Assembly: GCA_004557455.1 (NCBI GenBank)
Contig: SFDX01000034.1
Span: 1 to 22,262, forward strand
Source of the DNA: Akkermansia muciniphila
GTDB lineage: Bacteria > Verrucomicrobiota > Verrucomicrobiia > Verrucomicrobiales > Akkermansiaceae
DNA length: 22,262 bases
Direction of reading: 5' to 3'
Under the pieces are notes generated by a model, which saw only the letters and a list, made by a program, of their open reading frames with translations, did not search any database and was not told the origin of the DNA. Every line of letters starts with the position of its first letter. The stretch's first letter is position 1. Positions 14,240-22,217 of the stretch are shown here, piece after piece. A program made the translations under genes and the position numbers.

Positions 14240-14311
14240 GGCTCCGTCGTTCAATGGATAGGACGAAGGTTTCCGGTACCTTAAATGTAGGTTCGATTCC
14301 TACCGGGGCTA
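14240..14311 (+). tRNA. tRNA-Arg(CCG)
   Basis: A complete cloverleaf of 72 bases is readable. The acceptor stem GGCTCCG pairs with CGGGGCT, including a G-U pair at 1-72 and a T-G pair at 4-69. The D stem GTTC pairs with GGAC. The anticodon stem AAGGT pairs with ACCTT around loop TTCCGGT, giving anticodon CCG, which reads CGG arginine. The variable region has 4 bases and the T arm is GTAGG-TTCGATT-CCTAC. The discriminator base is A. CCA is not encoded. It is a single-gene unit with its own promoter and terminator. Confidence 0.93.
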
Positions 14312-14327
14312 TAAAAATAACATTTGC

Positions 14328-14360
14328 GCCCCACGGCATAAACGCCGTGGGGCCTTTATT
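14328..14360 (+). terminator. Intrinsic terminator of tRNA-Arg
   Basis: A perfect 10-bp stem (14328-14337 with 14344-14353), a 6-base loop ATAAAC and a T-rich tail CTTTATT follow the tRNA by 16 bases. Confidence 0.85.
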
Positions 14361-14406
14361 ATTAAGGGATTTGGCTTGCGAGGTACTGCGTACGGTGGTA
14401 TAGTCC

Positions 14407-14450
14407 GGGTGTACACCGATGGGTGTACAAAATGCCGCCCATGGGTGTAC
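14407..14450 (+). repeat. Three direct copies of GGGTGTAC
   Basis: The octamer occurs at 14407-14414, 14421-14428 and 14443-14450; the last two are preceded by AT. The first copy lies in a perfect 10-base palindrome, GGTGTACACC (14408-14417). No gene reads away from this spot, so if it is a regulator site its target is unclear. Otherwise the 14361-14648 gap contains only the terminator below and A/T-rich sequence. Confidence 0.5.
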
Positions 14451-14487
14451 GTTCAGCTTGCGGGCATATTAGTGGAGAGAAAGGTGT

Positions 14488-14525
14488 AAAAAGAAACCTC
14501 CCCGGCAACCGAAGTTGCCGGGGAG
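14488..14525 (-). terminator. Intrinsic terminator of the dnaE-serpin operon
   Basis: A perfect 12-bp stem (14498-14509 with 14514-14525) closes on the minus strand over a C(TTCG)G tetraloop, an exceptionally stable loop in RNA. It is followed by GTTTCTTTTT. It lies about 120 bases after the serpin stop codon; on the plus strand no T tract follows. Confidence 0.85.
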
Positions 14526-14648
14526 TCCAACTACCCTATGAAATTGCAGTTATTTAACGTCCCTGCATGCGGACGAGGGGATTCTAGCAGCAAATCGGGG
14601 CAATGTCAAGATTTTTTTAAAGAAAAAGACGATTTTTTTCGTTTTTTT

Positions 14649-15836
14649 TCAGAGCTCCTCGATAATTCCGAAGAGGAAAGGGGGTGCCGGGGAGGTAAGA
14701 TCGCCGACAAACCAGATGAAGGGACGGGAGAAAGAAGCGGCCGGCGCATCCTGGGCTGGGGGGAGGGCGGTAGCCTGTCGGGGCGCAGGGGCGGCGAGGG
14801 AGAAAGCATTGCAGACGAGCAGGGAGGAGAGGGGAATGTTCGCGGGGGAAAGCCGGCGGAGGGCACCCGGTGCCGTGAGCGCGGAGAGGCCCGGCAGCGG
14901 GGGCAGGGGAGTGACGGCACGCGGTGAGGGGTTGGTGTGCACCGCCGGCAGCGAGATGGAGGTGAGCGCCTGCGGCGTGCGGGCCAAGGCGGCACGAATG
15001 TCGCTGAGCTGCTGCGGGGTGAGCTGCTGCGCGAACTCCCGCGCCGGGGTACGGGGCAGGATGGCGCAGAAGAAAAGCGGCTCTCCCTCTGCTCCCTCCT
15101 GCGGAAGCAGCGGCAGTGCAAGGGCCAGCCAGGATTCATCCTCTGCGTGGGCCAGCCGGGCCGGAATGCTCCCCCGCAGGGTCGGAACCTTGGGCTGCAG
15201 GCCGTTGGCATTGTCGAAAGGCTGCTCCTTCACAAGCTCAACGGGAAATGCCGTCGCCGGGCCGGGGATGGCTGTGGCGAGAAAAGCCACCAACTGCGGC
15301 GACGCCCCGAGAACGGAGTCCGGCCCGATGCTCAGCTCCGGGGAGATACCCGTGGACTCCTGCACGGATTGAGCCATGATGTGCATGGCCTCCGAAGCAG
15401 TGCCCGAGAAATCCACCGCCATGATGCCTGCCTGCGTGGGCGGCATGGAGAAGGGCAACGAGGCCTCCGCGAACAAACCGCAGAAGACCTTGGGGAGCGG
15501 GTTGGTGTTCGGCAGATGCTCCGGAAGCGCCAGATCTTTCCCCGCCCCCGGTGCCGCCAAATCGGCCAAGTGGTGCAGCAGCGCTGCCGTGGCTAGGGGG
15601 GCGGTAAGCACGTTGCCCGAGGCCCCGGCCAGCTCTGCCTGCAGCAGACGCAGGGAGAACCCATCGCTCTGCACCCCGCCCTCCGGGAGGGGCAGGGCCG
15701 CCGCCGGATCCCTGACCGCCGCAGGGGCTGCCGCCCGGCGCAGGGTGGGCAGCAGCAGGGCCGCCGCCAAGCCGCACACCACACAGAGCAAGCCCGCGCG
15801 CACCCGCGCATCAGCTATAAAGAGAGAGAGCTTCAT
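14649..15836 (-). CDS. Divergent serpin-like protein with N-terminal membrane anchor
   Basis: A 395-residue protein. An N-terminal hydrophobic segment (RAGLLCVVCGLAAALLLPTL) acts as a signal peptide or anchor, so the rest is extracytoplasmic. Serpin landmarks are seen in order: GNVLTAPLATAALLHHLA (helix near the start), AVDFSGTASEAMHIMAQSV with ESTGISPEL (the vDF...IN.WV..T.gkI region), and the C-terminal FSRPFIWFVGDLTSPAPPFL followed by FGIIEEL (the shutter/end strand). The hinge before the reactive loop lacks the Glu-Glu-Gly-Thr and Ala run of inhibitory serpins and is Pro/Ala-rich, so inhibition is doubtful. The ATG at 15836 lies inside the dnaE 3' end, overlapping it by 26 bases and implying coupling. 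A Val GTG codon at 15803 is an alternative start. Fold confidence is moderate; target unknown. Confidence 0.7.
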   Translation of the reverse strand: MKLSLFIADARVRAGLLCVVCGLAAALLLPTLRRAAAPAAVRDPAAALPLPEGGVQSDGFSLRLLQAELAGASGNVLTAPLATAALLHHLADLAAPGAGKDLALPEHLPNTNPLPKVFCGLFAEASLPFSMPPTQAGIMAVDFSGTASEAMHIMAQSVQESTGISPELSIGPDSVLGASPQLVAFLATAIPGPATAFPVELVKEQPFDNANGLQPKVPTLRGSIPARLAHAEDESWLALALPLLPQEGAEGEPLFFCAILPRTPAREFAQQLTPQQLSDIRAALARTPQALTSISLPAVHTNPSPRAVTPLPPLPGLSALTAPGALRRLSPANIPLSSLLVCNAFSLAAPAPRQATALPPAQDAPAASFSRPFIWFVGDLTSPAPPFLFGIIEEL

Positions 15837-18800
15837 CGAGGTTCTGATCGGGGGTTACACAGTACTTGGCGCCCAGCTCGATGGAGGCGCTGTTGCCCAG
15901 TGAATTGCGGAAGGTGAGGCGCACGGGAGTCTTGCCCGGGTGCTTCAGCAGGGTATCGCGGATGAGTTCCAAGTCCCCCGTATCGTGCCGGGCTGTGTTG
16001 AGCACCACCTCATAAAAACGCGGCTTGCCCTTGCGTCGGCTGCCACCGCCGAGGAGCTCCAGCCCGTTGGCAGATACCTTCTTGCCGCCCGTCTTTTCGT
16101 CCTCCGAGATCCGGGCGCGAAAGCGCACAAAGCTGCCCTCCTGCAACAGACCCTCCACCTGCGCGGCTTTGTCGTAGGAATCCCCCCACAGCAGGGCCTC
16201 GGTCGTGCCCGTAAAGTCCTCCACGGTGATGATGGCGAATTTCTTGCCGTTGCTCTTGCTGACCTTGGTGACGATGCTGCGCAGCATGCCCGCCATGTCC
16301 CTCGGGCTGCGGATCTCCTCTGCCGTCAGGTCCGGCAGCGTACCGATTTTGACATAGCGCGGGTGGTCGATGACCCCCAACATGCTGTAGAGTGGGTGTC
16401 CGGTGAAGTAGGCACCCGTCAGGAACTTCTCGTACTCCAAGCGCTTGTTTTTGGGCCACTCTTCCAGCATGACGGGGGTCTTGGCGGAGACCGCCGCGGT
16501 ATCCATCATGTTGAAGAGCGCCATCTGACCGGCCTCGGCATCCTTGTGCACACCGGCTGCGCCGCCCAAGCACTGTTCGATCGAGGCGAAAATCTGTGCC
16601 CGGCACACATGCATCCAGTCGAAGGCCCCGCACTGCACCAACACCTCCAGTTGGTTGCGGCGAACGCTCTGCGGCGGGATGCGGTAGCAGAAGTCCTCCA
16701 GACTCTTGAAGGGGCCGTTCTTTTCGCGTTCTTCCACGATGACCCGGACGGTTTCCGCGCTCATGCTCTTGACGGAGGCCAAGCCGAAGCGGACGGCCAG
16801 CTTTCCGTTCGGCATCGTCTCCGGCCGGAACTTCACATCGCTGTGGTTCACGCAGGGACCCAGTACCTCGATGCCGAGTCGGTTCACTTCTTGGATATAC
16901 ACGCCGATTTTCTCATTGGTGGACTCGTTGGACATGATACCGCAGAAGAATTCCACCGGGTAATGCGCCTTGAGGTACGCCGTCCAGTACGAGATGTGCC
17001 CATAGCAGGCGGAGTGCGATTTGTTGAAGCCGTAACCGGCGAACTTCTGGATCTTATCGAAGATGGCGTTGGCCGTTTTCTCGTCAATGTTATTGACATC
17101 AGCACAGCCCTTGACGAAGCGCTTGCGCTGCTCCATCATTTCATTCATGTCCTTGTGACCCATGGCTCGGCGCAGCAGGTCGGCACCACCCAGGGTATAA
17201 CCGGCTAACATCTTGGCAGCGGCCTGCACCTGCTCTTGGTAGATCATTACGCCGAAGGTAATGCCGGATACCTTCTCCAGCAGCGGGTGTTCGTATTCCG
17301 CTTTCTTCAGACCCTTCTTCACCGCAATCATGTCGTCCATGAACTGCATGGCACCCGGTCGGTAGAGAGCCAGCAGGGCGATGATGTCTTCGATGTTATC
17401 AATGCCGTAACGCTTGCAGGTTTCCACCATGCCGCCGGATTCCAACTGGAACACGCCCATGGTCTCGCCGTTGTTCAGCAGGGCAAAGGTTTCCTTGTCC
17501 GTGATGTCCACTTCATCGTAGCGGAAGTCCGGCACGCGCCAGCGCACATAGCGCTCGGCATCTTTCATCACGGTCAGGGTCTTGAGCCCCAGGAAGTCCA
17601 TCTTCAGCAAACCGGCGTTGTAAATGGCACCCATGTCGCACTGGGCCACCACTTCGCCCTTGGGGTTGGAGAGGTCATCGCGCGTCAGAGCCACGTAATC
17701 ATCCAGCGGGCGGTCACCGATCACCACGCCGGCAGCGTGCATGCCCACGTTGCGCACCGTGCCCTCCAGCTTCAGGCCGTAGTCCCATATCTCGCGGTAG
17801 GTTCTGTCTGTTTCCAGCAGCTGCCGCAGGTCTTCGCTGTCCTTGTAGGCGGAGGCCAGGGAGACACCGGGCCCGGAGGGAATGAGTTTGGCGATGCGGT
17901 CGCTGTCCGCAAAGCTCAGGTCGAGCACACGCGCCACATCCTTGATGACGGATTTGGCGCCCATGGTGCCGTAGGTGATGATATGCGTGACGGCGCGCTC
18001 GCCGTATTTCTGCCGCACGTACTCGATGACCTCCGGGCGGCGGCTCTGGCAGAAGTCAATGTCGATATCCGGGGGGCTGACGCGTTCCGGGTTCAGGAAT
18101 CGCTCGAAGATGAGGCTGAACTTGAAGGGGTCGATGTTGGTAATCTTCATGCAATACGCCACCAGCGAGCCGGCGGCGGAGCCACGTCCCGGGCCCACGG
18201 GGATGTCGTGGTCTTTCGCCCAGTTGATGAAGTCTGCGGTGATGAGGAAGTAGCTGGGGAAGCGCAGCATGTTGATGATGCGCAGCTCGTAATCTAGGCG
18301 TTCGCTGAGCTCCTTCCAGCGCTCCGGCGAGGCATCCGGGTAGCGCTCTTTGAGGCCCTTGAAGCAGATGTTGCGCAGATATTCCTCGCGCGGGGAGCCA
18401 TCCGGCGTGGCGAACTCCGGGTAGCGCTCCGTGGAGGTGGAGTCCAATTTGATGGAGGTGTTGCAGCGCTCGGCAATCAGCATGGTGTTGTCGTACGCCT
18501 CCGGGTATTCCGGGAAGAGCTCGCGCATCTCTTCCTCGCTTTTCAGGTAGACGCTCTCCGGGTAGCGCATACGCTTGGGGTCGTTGCGTTTGTTGCCCGT
18601 GCCGACGCAGATGAGGATGTCGTGCGCGTCGTGGTCCTCTTTGTTCAGAAAGTGCGCATCGTTTGTCACCACCAGAGGCAGATTGTGCTTGCGTGCCAGC
18701 CGCACCAGCTCCGGTGTGCACTTGCGCTCCTCTGCCAAGCCGTGGTCCTGCAGCTCTACAAACAGATTGTCGTGCCCGAAGACGTCCTCCAGCTCCAGCA

Positions 18801-19326
18801 GTACTTCCTCTGCCTTCTCCGGCTGGTCCTGCAATATCCACTCCTGCAACGGGCCGGAGACACAGGCCGTCAGGCAGATGAGCCCCTTGCTGAAGCGGCG
18901 CAGCGTCTCCATATCCACCCGTGGTTTGTAGTAGAAGCCGTCCAGGTGCCCCACGGAGACGATCTTGATGAGGTTCGCCCAGCCGATGTTGTTCTCGCAG
19001 AGGAGAATCAGGTGCGTATACTTGTGACGCCCCGGTATCTGCTTCTTCTCTGAGACAGGTGTGGGGGAGAGGTAGACCTCGCAACCCAGAATCGGTTTGA
19101 ACAGCGGCTTCTCCTCCTCCGGGTGCTCCTTGTTCCACTTCTGTATATCCTTGTTGTGCTTCTTCACGTTCACCATGAACTCAATGGCGGCAAACACATT
19201 GCCGTGATCCGTCACCGCAACCGAGTTCATCCCCATCGCCGCACATTTCTTGATGAGATCCTTGGTGTGGATCATCCCATCCAGCAGCGAATATTCCGTG
19301 TGTACGTGTAAGTGTGTAAAGCCCAT
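15811..19326 (-). CDS. dnaE: DNA polymerase III subunit alpha
   Basis: DnaE is the replicative polymerase of the chromosome. The 1171-residue protein starts with the PHP domain (THLHVHTEYSLLDG, then VAVTDHGNVFAAIEF). The catalytic palm carries SPPDIDIDFCQSRR at about residue 420, preceded by GPGRGSAAGSLVAYC. The fingers and beta-binding region follow (GYGFNKSHSACYGHISYWTA), and an OB-fold lies near the C-terminus. It lacks PolC features such as an inserted DnaQ exonuclease. The ATG at 19326 was chosen over 19347 because the family begins M-x-HLHVH and because the promoter predicts a transcript start near 19346, which would remove the upper ATG. The serpin-like gene overlaps its 3' end by 26 bases. 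Confidence 0.96.
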   Translation of the reverse strand: MGFTHLHVHTEYSLLDGMIHTKDLIKKCAAMGMNSVAVTDHGNVFAAIEFMVNVKKHNKDIQKWNKEHPEEEKPLFKPILGCEVYLSPTPVSEKKQIPGRHKYTHLILLCENNIGWANLIKIVSVGHLDGFYYKPRVDMETLRRFSKGLICLTACVSGPLQEWILQDQPEKAEEVLLELEDVFGHDNLFVELQDHGLAEERKCTPELVRLARKHNLPLVVTNDAHFLNKEDHDAHDILICVGTGNKRNDPKRMRYPESVYLKSEEEMRELFPEYPEAYDNTMLIAERCNTSIKLDSTSTERYPEFATPDGSPREEYLRNICFKGLKERYPDASPERWKELSERLDYELRIINMLRFPSYFLITADFINWAKDHDIPVGPGRGSAAGSLVAYCMKITNIDPFKFSLIFERFLNPERVSPPDIDIDFCQSRRPEVIEYVRQKYGERAVTHIITYGTMGAKSVIKDVARVLDLSFADSDRIAKLIPSGPGVSLASAYKDSEDLRQLLETDRTYREIWDYGLKLEGTVRNVGMHAAGVVIGDRPLDDYVALTRDDLSNPKGEVVAQCDMGAIYNAGLLKMDFLGLKTLTVMKDAERYVRWRVPDFRYDEVDITDKETFALLNNGETMGVFQLESGGMVETCKRYGIDNIEDIIALLALYRPGAMQFMDDMIAVKKGLKKAEYEHPLLEKVSGITFGVMIYQEQVQAAAKMLAGYTLGGADLLRRAMGHKDMNEMMEQRKRFVKGCADVNNIDEKTANAIFDKIQKFAGYGFNKSHSACYGHISYWTAYLKAHYPVEFFCGIMSNESTNEKIGVYIQEVNRLGIEVLGPCVNHSDVKFRPETMPNGKLAVRFGLASVKSMSAETVRVIVEEREKNGPFKSLEDFCYRIPPQSVRRNQLEVLVQCGAFDWMHVCRAQIFASIEQCLGGAAGVHKDAEAGQMALFNMMDTAAVSAKTPVMLEEWPKNKRLEYEKFLTGAYFTGHPLYSMLGVIDHPRYVKIGTLPDLTAEEIRSPRDMAGMLRSIVTKVSKSNGKKFAIITVEDFTGTTEALLWGDSYDKAAQVEGLLQEGSFVRFRARISEDEKTGGKKVSANGLELLGGGSRRKGKPRFYEVVLNTARHDTGDLELIRDTLLKHPGKTPVRLTFRNSLGNSASIELGAKYCVTPDQNLDEALSLYS

Positions 19327-19352
19327 GGTCCCGTGTTGCCCCACCATTCTAC

Positions 19353-19380
19353 ACCATACGCCGCCCGGTGTATAGGTCAA
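19353..19380 (-). promoter_or_regulatory. Putative promoter for dnaE
   Basis: On the minus strand TTGACC (19375-19380), a 16-bp spacer and TATGGT (19353-19358) point to a start near 19346. It lies between the rpsI terminator and dnaE, so dnaE is transcribed separately from the ribosomal operon. Confidence 0.55.
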
Positions 19381-19395
19381 AACGCGCCACCGGGC

Positions 19396-19440
19396 AAAAA
19401 AGGTACCGCCGCAAGCCCCGGGGTGGGGTGCGGCGGTGCC
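19396..19440 (-). terminator. Intrinsic terminator of the rplM-rpsI operon
   Basis: An 11-bp stem with one mismatch (19402-19412 with 19430-19440) is followed on the minus strand by six T residues (19396-19401). It begins 34 bases after the rpsI stop. Confidence 0.85.
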
Positions 19441-19474
19441 GGAAGAAGAGGCTCGAAATGAGCGCAGGGGGGGA

Positions 19475-19879
19475 TCAGCGCTTGCTGAACTGGAAACGCT
19501 TGCGCGCACCCGGCCGACCGGCCTTCTTGCGCTCCTTCATACGGGAATCGCGCGTCAGCAGACCCTGCTCGCGCAGAGCGGCGCGGTATTCCTCGTTCTG
19601 CATCACCAGGGCGCGGGCAATCGCGAGGCTCATAGCCCCGGTCTGGCCGTGGATACCACCACCCTTGGAAACGATGAGGACATCGAACTTCTTGATGGTG
19701 TTGGTGGTGTAGAAAGGCTGGAGAATCACATTCTGGAGGGCATCCGTGGGCAGATACTCTTCCATGCTGCGACGGTTGATGATGATCTTGCCGGACTTGC
19801 CCTCCTCGACGGGGGTGAGCCAAGCGTGGGCAACAGCCTCCTTGCGGCGCCCTGTAGCATTATACGGAGTGGTAGACAT
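19475..19879 (-). CDS. rpsI: 30S ribosomal protein S9 (uS9)
   Basis: uS9 sits in the head of the 30S subunit, and its C-terminal tail reaches the P-site tRNA. The 134-residue protein has TGRRKEAVAHAWL, GGGIHGQTGAMSLAIARAL and the terminal GLLTRDSRMKERKKAGRPGA followed by RKRFQFSKR, the essential basic tail ending in Lys-Arg. It is 12 bases downstream of rplM in the conserved L13-S9 order. The start at 19879 matches the family; no Shine-Dalgarno is visible. Confidence 0.97.
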   Translation of the reverse strand: MSTTPYNATGRRKEAVAHAWLTPVEEGKSGKIIINRRSMEEYLPTDALQNVILQPFYTTNTIKKFDVLIVSKGGGIHGQTGAMSLAIARALVMQNEEYRAALREQGLLTRDSRMKERKKAGRPGARKRFQFSKR

Positions 19880-19891
19880 AGCGAATGAAGA

Positions 19892-20323
19892 TTAGGCGAT
19901 GGTGACGGCGGTGGGCGTCTGGGCGGCGTGCGGGTGCTCCGCGTCGGCGTAGACCTTGAGACGAGAGGCCTGGGCGCGCCCCTGGCGGGTGTGCGGCACC
20001 ATGCCGAGCACCGCATGCTCCACGATCACCTCCGGGTGCTTGCGGCGCAGTTTGGAGGGGGTGGTTACCACCTGGTTGCCCACATAGCCCGTGTAGCGGG
20101 TGTAAATCTTGGCGTTCTCCTTGTTGCCCGTCAGGGCCACCTTGTCGGCGTTGATGATGATGACGTAGTCACCGCAGTCCACATGGGGGGTGAAGATCGT
20201 CTTGCACTTACCGCGAAGCAGGTTGGCTGCTTCCACTGCAACCTGACCGAGCACCTTGTCGGCAGCATCGATCACATACCACTGGCGCTCGATGTCCTGA
20301 GCTTTGGCAGAGAAGGTTTTCAT
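19892..20323 (-). CDS. rplM: 50S ribosomal protein L13 (uL13)
   Basis: uL13 is an early-assembling 50S protein that binds 23S rRNA. The 143-residue protein reads MKTFSAKAQDIERQWYVIDA, then VLGQVAVEAANLLRGK, CGDYVIIINADKVALTG and AVLGMVPHTRQGRAQASRLK, all typical. The start at 20323 matches the family and leaves a leader of about 55 bases after a near-perfect promoter; longer in-frame extension upstream is not homologous. It is the first gene of the two-gene operon with rpsI. Confidence 0.97.
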   Translation of the reverse strand: MKTFSAKAQDIERQWYVIDAADKVLGQVAVEAANLLRGKCKTIFTPHVDCGDYVIIINADKVALTGNKENAKIYTRYTGYVGNQVVTTPSKLRRKHPEVIVEHAVLGMVPHTRQGRAQASRLKVYADAEHPHAAQTPTAVTIA

Positions 20324-20384
20324 ATGTTGTATCTTATTATTCCGATTTAGGCTTTCGCCGTCGAACCTCTGGTCCGGGGCCCCA

Positions 20385-20413
20385 AGGATACGCCTGTCGG
20401 GGCGCTTTGTCAA
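20385..20413 (-). promoter_or_regulatory. Sigma70-type promoter for rplM-rpsI
   Basis: On the minus strand TTGACA (20408-20413), a 17-bp spacer and TATCCT (20385-20390) fit a strong ribosomal-protein promoter. The leader from about 20378 to 20324 could hold feedback control, but no clear L13 site is visible. Confidence 0.78.
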
Positions 20414-20474
20414 TTCAAATTTCGCCTCCGGGGCACTTTTTTGCACTTTTTTTGTGTCTGTAGGCAAAAAACGC

Positions 20475-20503
20475 TTGCAAAGTGGGCGTTGTGGCATTAA
20501 ACT
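20475..20503 (+). promoter_or_regulatory. Putative sigma70 promoter for infA
   Basis: TTGCAA (20475-20480), a 17-bp spacer and TAAACT (20498-20503) lie about 60 bases before the infA start, divergent from the rplM promoter. Confidence 0.55.
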
Positions 20504-20562
20504 AGGCGCGCGCTCGCGCATGGTAAGGCGGGGGCTGCAATTCAGTATAAAGAAAAGAAAGC

Positions 20563-20910
20563 ATGGCAAACCCCAATGGTAACCGCGGCGGCAGGCCGCA
20601 GAAGAAGAACAACGCCCCCCGCAGCAACAACAGAGGGTCGCGCCCGGTAGGCGCGGCGGCGCCGCAACCCAAGCCTAAGGCGTCGGATGATGACAGCGGG
20701 GAGGGCGCCATCGAGATGGAGGGCGTCATTACCGGCGTGTATGTGGGCACTCAGTTCCGTGTACGCGTAGCGAGCGGCCACGAGTTCTTGGCGCACATCT
20801 CGGGCAAGATGCGCAAGCGCTTCATCCGCTTGGTGGTGGGGGACCGCGTACGCATCGAGGTCTCGCCGTACGATTTGGAGAAGGCGCGCATCGTCTTCCG
20901 CATCGGCTGA
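20563..20910 (+). CDS. infA: Translation initiation factor IF-1 with N-terminal basic extension
   Basis: IF-1 binds the ribosomal A site during initiation. Residues about 48-115 are a complete S1-like OB fold with the family signatures IEMEGVITGVYVGTQFRVRV, GHEFLAHISGKMRKRFIRLV and DRVRIEVSPYDLEKARIVFR. In front of it is an unusual tail of about 46 residues rich in Asn, Arg, Lys, Pro and Gly (MANPNGNRGGRPQKKNNAPR and following), then an acidic patch (DDDSGEG). Standard IF-1 is about 72 residues, so this one is some 60 per cent longer. Met52 within IEMEG could not serve as a start without losing the first strand of the fold, so the extension is likely translated. The tail may contact rRNA. Only a weak purine-rich stretch precedes the ATG. 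Confidence 0.93.
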   Translation: MANPNGNRGGRPQKKNNAPRSNNRGSRPVGAAAPQPKPKASDDDSGEGAIEMEGVITGVYVGTQFRVRVASGHEFLAHISGKMRKRFIRLVVGDRVRIEVSPYDLEKARIVFRIG

Positions 20911-20942
20911 CGAAGTGCCCGCTGCGTCGGGCCGTTTATCAG

Positions 20943-22217
20943 ATGGAGCGAATCGCTTCACTCTTGCAGCGCAACCGGCACTATGCAGCGGGTTGCGCCT
21001 TTTTGATGCCCGCCGTGCTCGCCCTGCTGAACTTGGTAGGCGAGGCGGGGCCGGCGGATAACGCCATCTTTGCCTACCTGGGCCATTGTGTGGGGGAGGG
21101 CGCGGTGCCCTACCTGGAGTTGTGGGATACGAAAGGCCCTCTGCAATTCTGGTTGAATGCGCTCGGCATGCTGGGCGGCCGGGTCGGGCACACGCTGTTG
21201 GGCGTGGCGGTGGCTTGGGTAATGCTGCTGTGTCTGTTGCGGGCCTGGGGGCGATGGTATGGGGCGACGGCAGCGGCTTGGGTTCTGCCTGCGGTGGCCG
21301 TTTATGCGGCGTATGCCGATGGGGGCACACGGGGTAACATGGCGGAGGCCTATGCCTTGGCCGTTGCGGCCGGTGTGCTGTGCTTACAGAGTATTTCTGC
21401 ACGGGGACTGTGGGTAGCGGCGGCGCAGGGGCTGTCGGTGGGTTGCCTGCTGATGTTGAAGGGCAATTACATCGGCTCCGGGGTGTGGCTGGCGGCGTGC
21501 TGGTGGATGCAGGGGGAGTTCGGTCTGCGTCGGGTGGTGGCTGCTGCCGGCGGTTTTCTGCTCGGGGTGGGAGTTCCGCTCGCCGTCATCGCGGGGCAGG
21601 GGGCTTTTGCGGATTATCTGGATGCTTGTTTCCGTTACACTTCTCTGAAGTATAACCGCGGCACACCCTATTTCCTTTGCCTGGTGCAGCATTTGTACCG
21701 CACTCTGCCCTGGCTCACCCTGCCGGTGCTGTGCCTGCTGCCCTTGCTGTTGCGGAGCCTGCGCCGTGTCTCCGTGCCCACCCGTGCGGCGGCTCTGTGG
21801 TTTGCAGTGGAGGTAGCTGCTACATCGACGGCGGATTCCTTTTACCCGCACTACCTGGTGCCGGCGGTGTTGCCGGGTTTCATGACGGCCCTAGGGCTGT
21901 GGCACAGCGGTGTGCTGAGGGGGTGGCCACTGCGGGCGGCGGTCGCGGCCATGGCGGTGGGGCCCCTGTGTCTGGGCATTTATCTGCTTCGCGTGCAGCG
22001 GCACAACCTGTGGGTGGGGGCACCCGAGGCCGAGGCAGCAGCGCAGGTCGCGCGCCGTTTCGGGCCGCAACCCGTCGTGGTGCTGGGCGGCTCTGCCGTT
22101 TGTCGCGCCGCGCTGGCGGGGGATATGCTGCCTGCCAACCGCTACGTTGCAGGCGTTACCAACTATCGGCACTCCGTCAGTTTTTATGACCACCCCACGG
22201 GAGCCAGCGCTTCGTGA
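20943..22217 (+). CDS. Multi-pass membrane glycosyltransferase, GT-C/PMT (GT39)-like
   Basis: A 424-residue polytopic membrane protein with roughly ten hydrophobic helices. The first periplasmic loop holds the sequence expected for lipid-phosphate-sugar-dependent GT-C enzymes: an acidic residue in GPADNAIFAYLGH after the first helix, then GAVPYLELWDTKGPLQFWLN (the D-x-K-x-P motif). Such enzymes move a sugar from a polyprenyl-phosphate donor onto glycans or proteins. It begins 32 bases after infA on the same strand and is probably co-transcribed. The TGA at 22215-22217 follows an Ala/Ser-rich end; relatives often run longer, so a frameshift near 22190 is possible. Donor and acceptor cannot be told from the sequence. 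Confidence 0.75.
   Translation: MERIASLLQRNRHYAAGCAFLMPAVLALLNLVGEAGPADNAIFAYLGHCVGEGAVPYLELWDTKGPLQFWLNALGMLGGRVGHTLLGVAVAWVMLLCLLRAWGRWYGATAAAWVLPAVAVYAAYADGGTRGNMAEAYALAVAAGVLCLQSISARGLWVAAAQGLSVGCLLMLKGNYIGSGVWLAACWWMQGEFGLRRVVAAAGGFLLGVGVPLAVIAGQGAFADYLDACFRYTSLKYNRGTPYFLCLVQHLYRTLPWLTLPVLCLLPLLLRSLRRVSVPTRAAALWFAVEVAATSTADSFYPHYLVPAVLPGFMTALGLWHSGVLRGWPLRAAVAAMAVGPLCLGIYLLRVQRHNLWVGAPEAEAAAQVARRFGPQPVVVLGGSAVCRAALAGDMLPANRYVAGVTNYRHSVSFYDHPTGASAS

Noticed and set aside
14407..14450. CRISPR array
   Set aside because: The repeats are only 8 bases, unequally spaced and three in number, and no cas gene is present.
15940..17208. Plus-strand frame of 422 codons opposite dnaE
   Set aside because: It lies wholly inside dnaE and its composition follows from the complementary strand.
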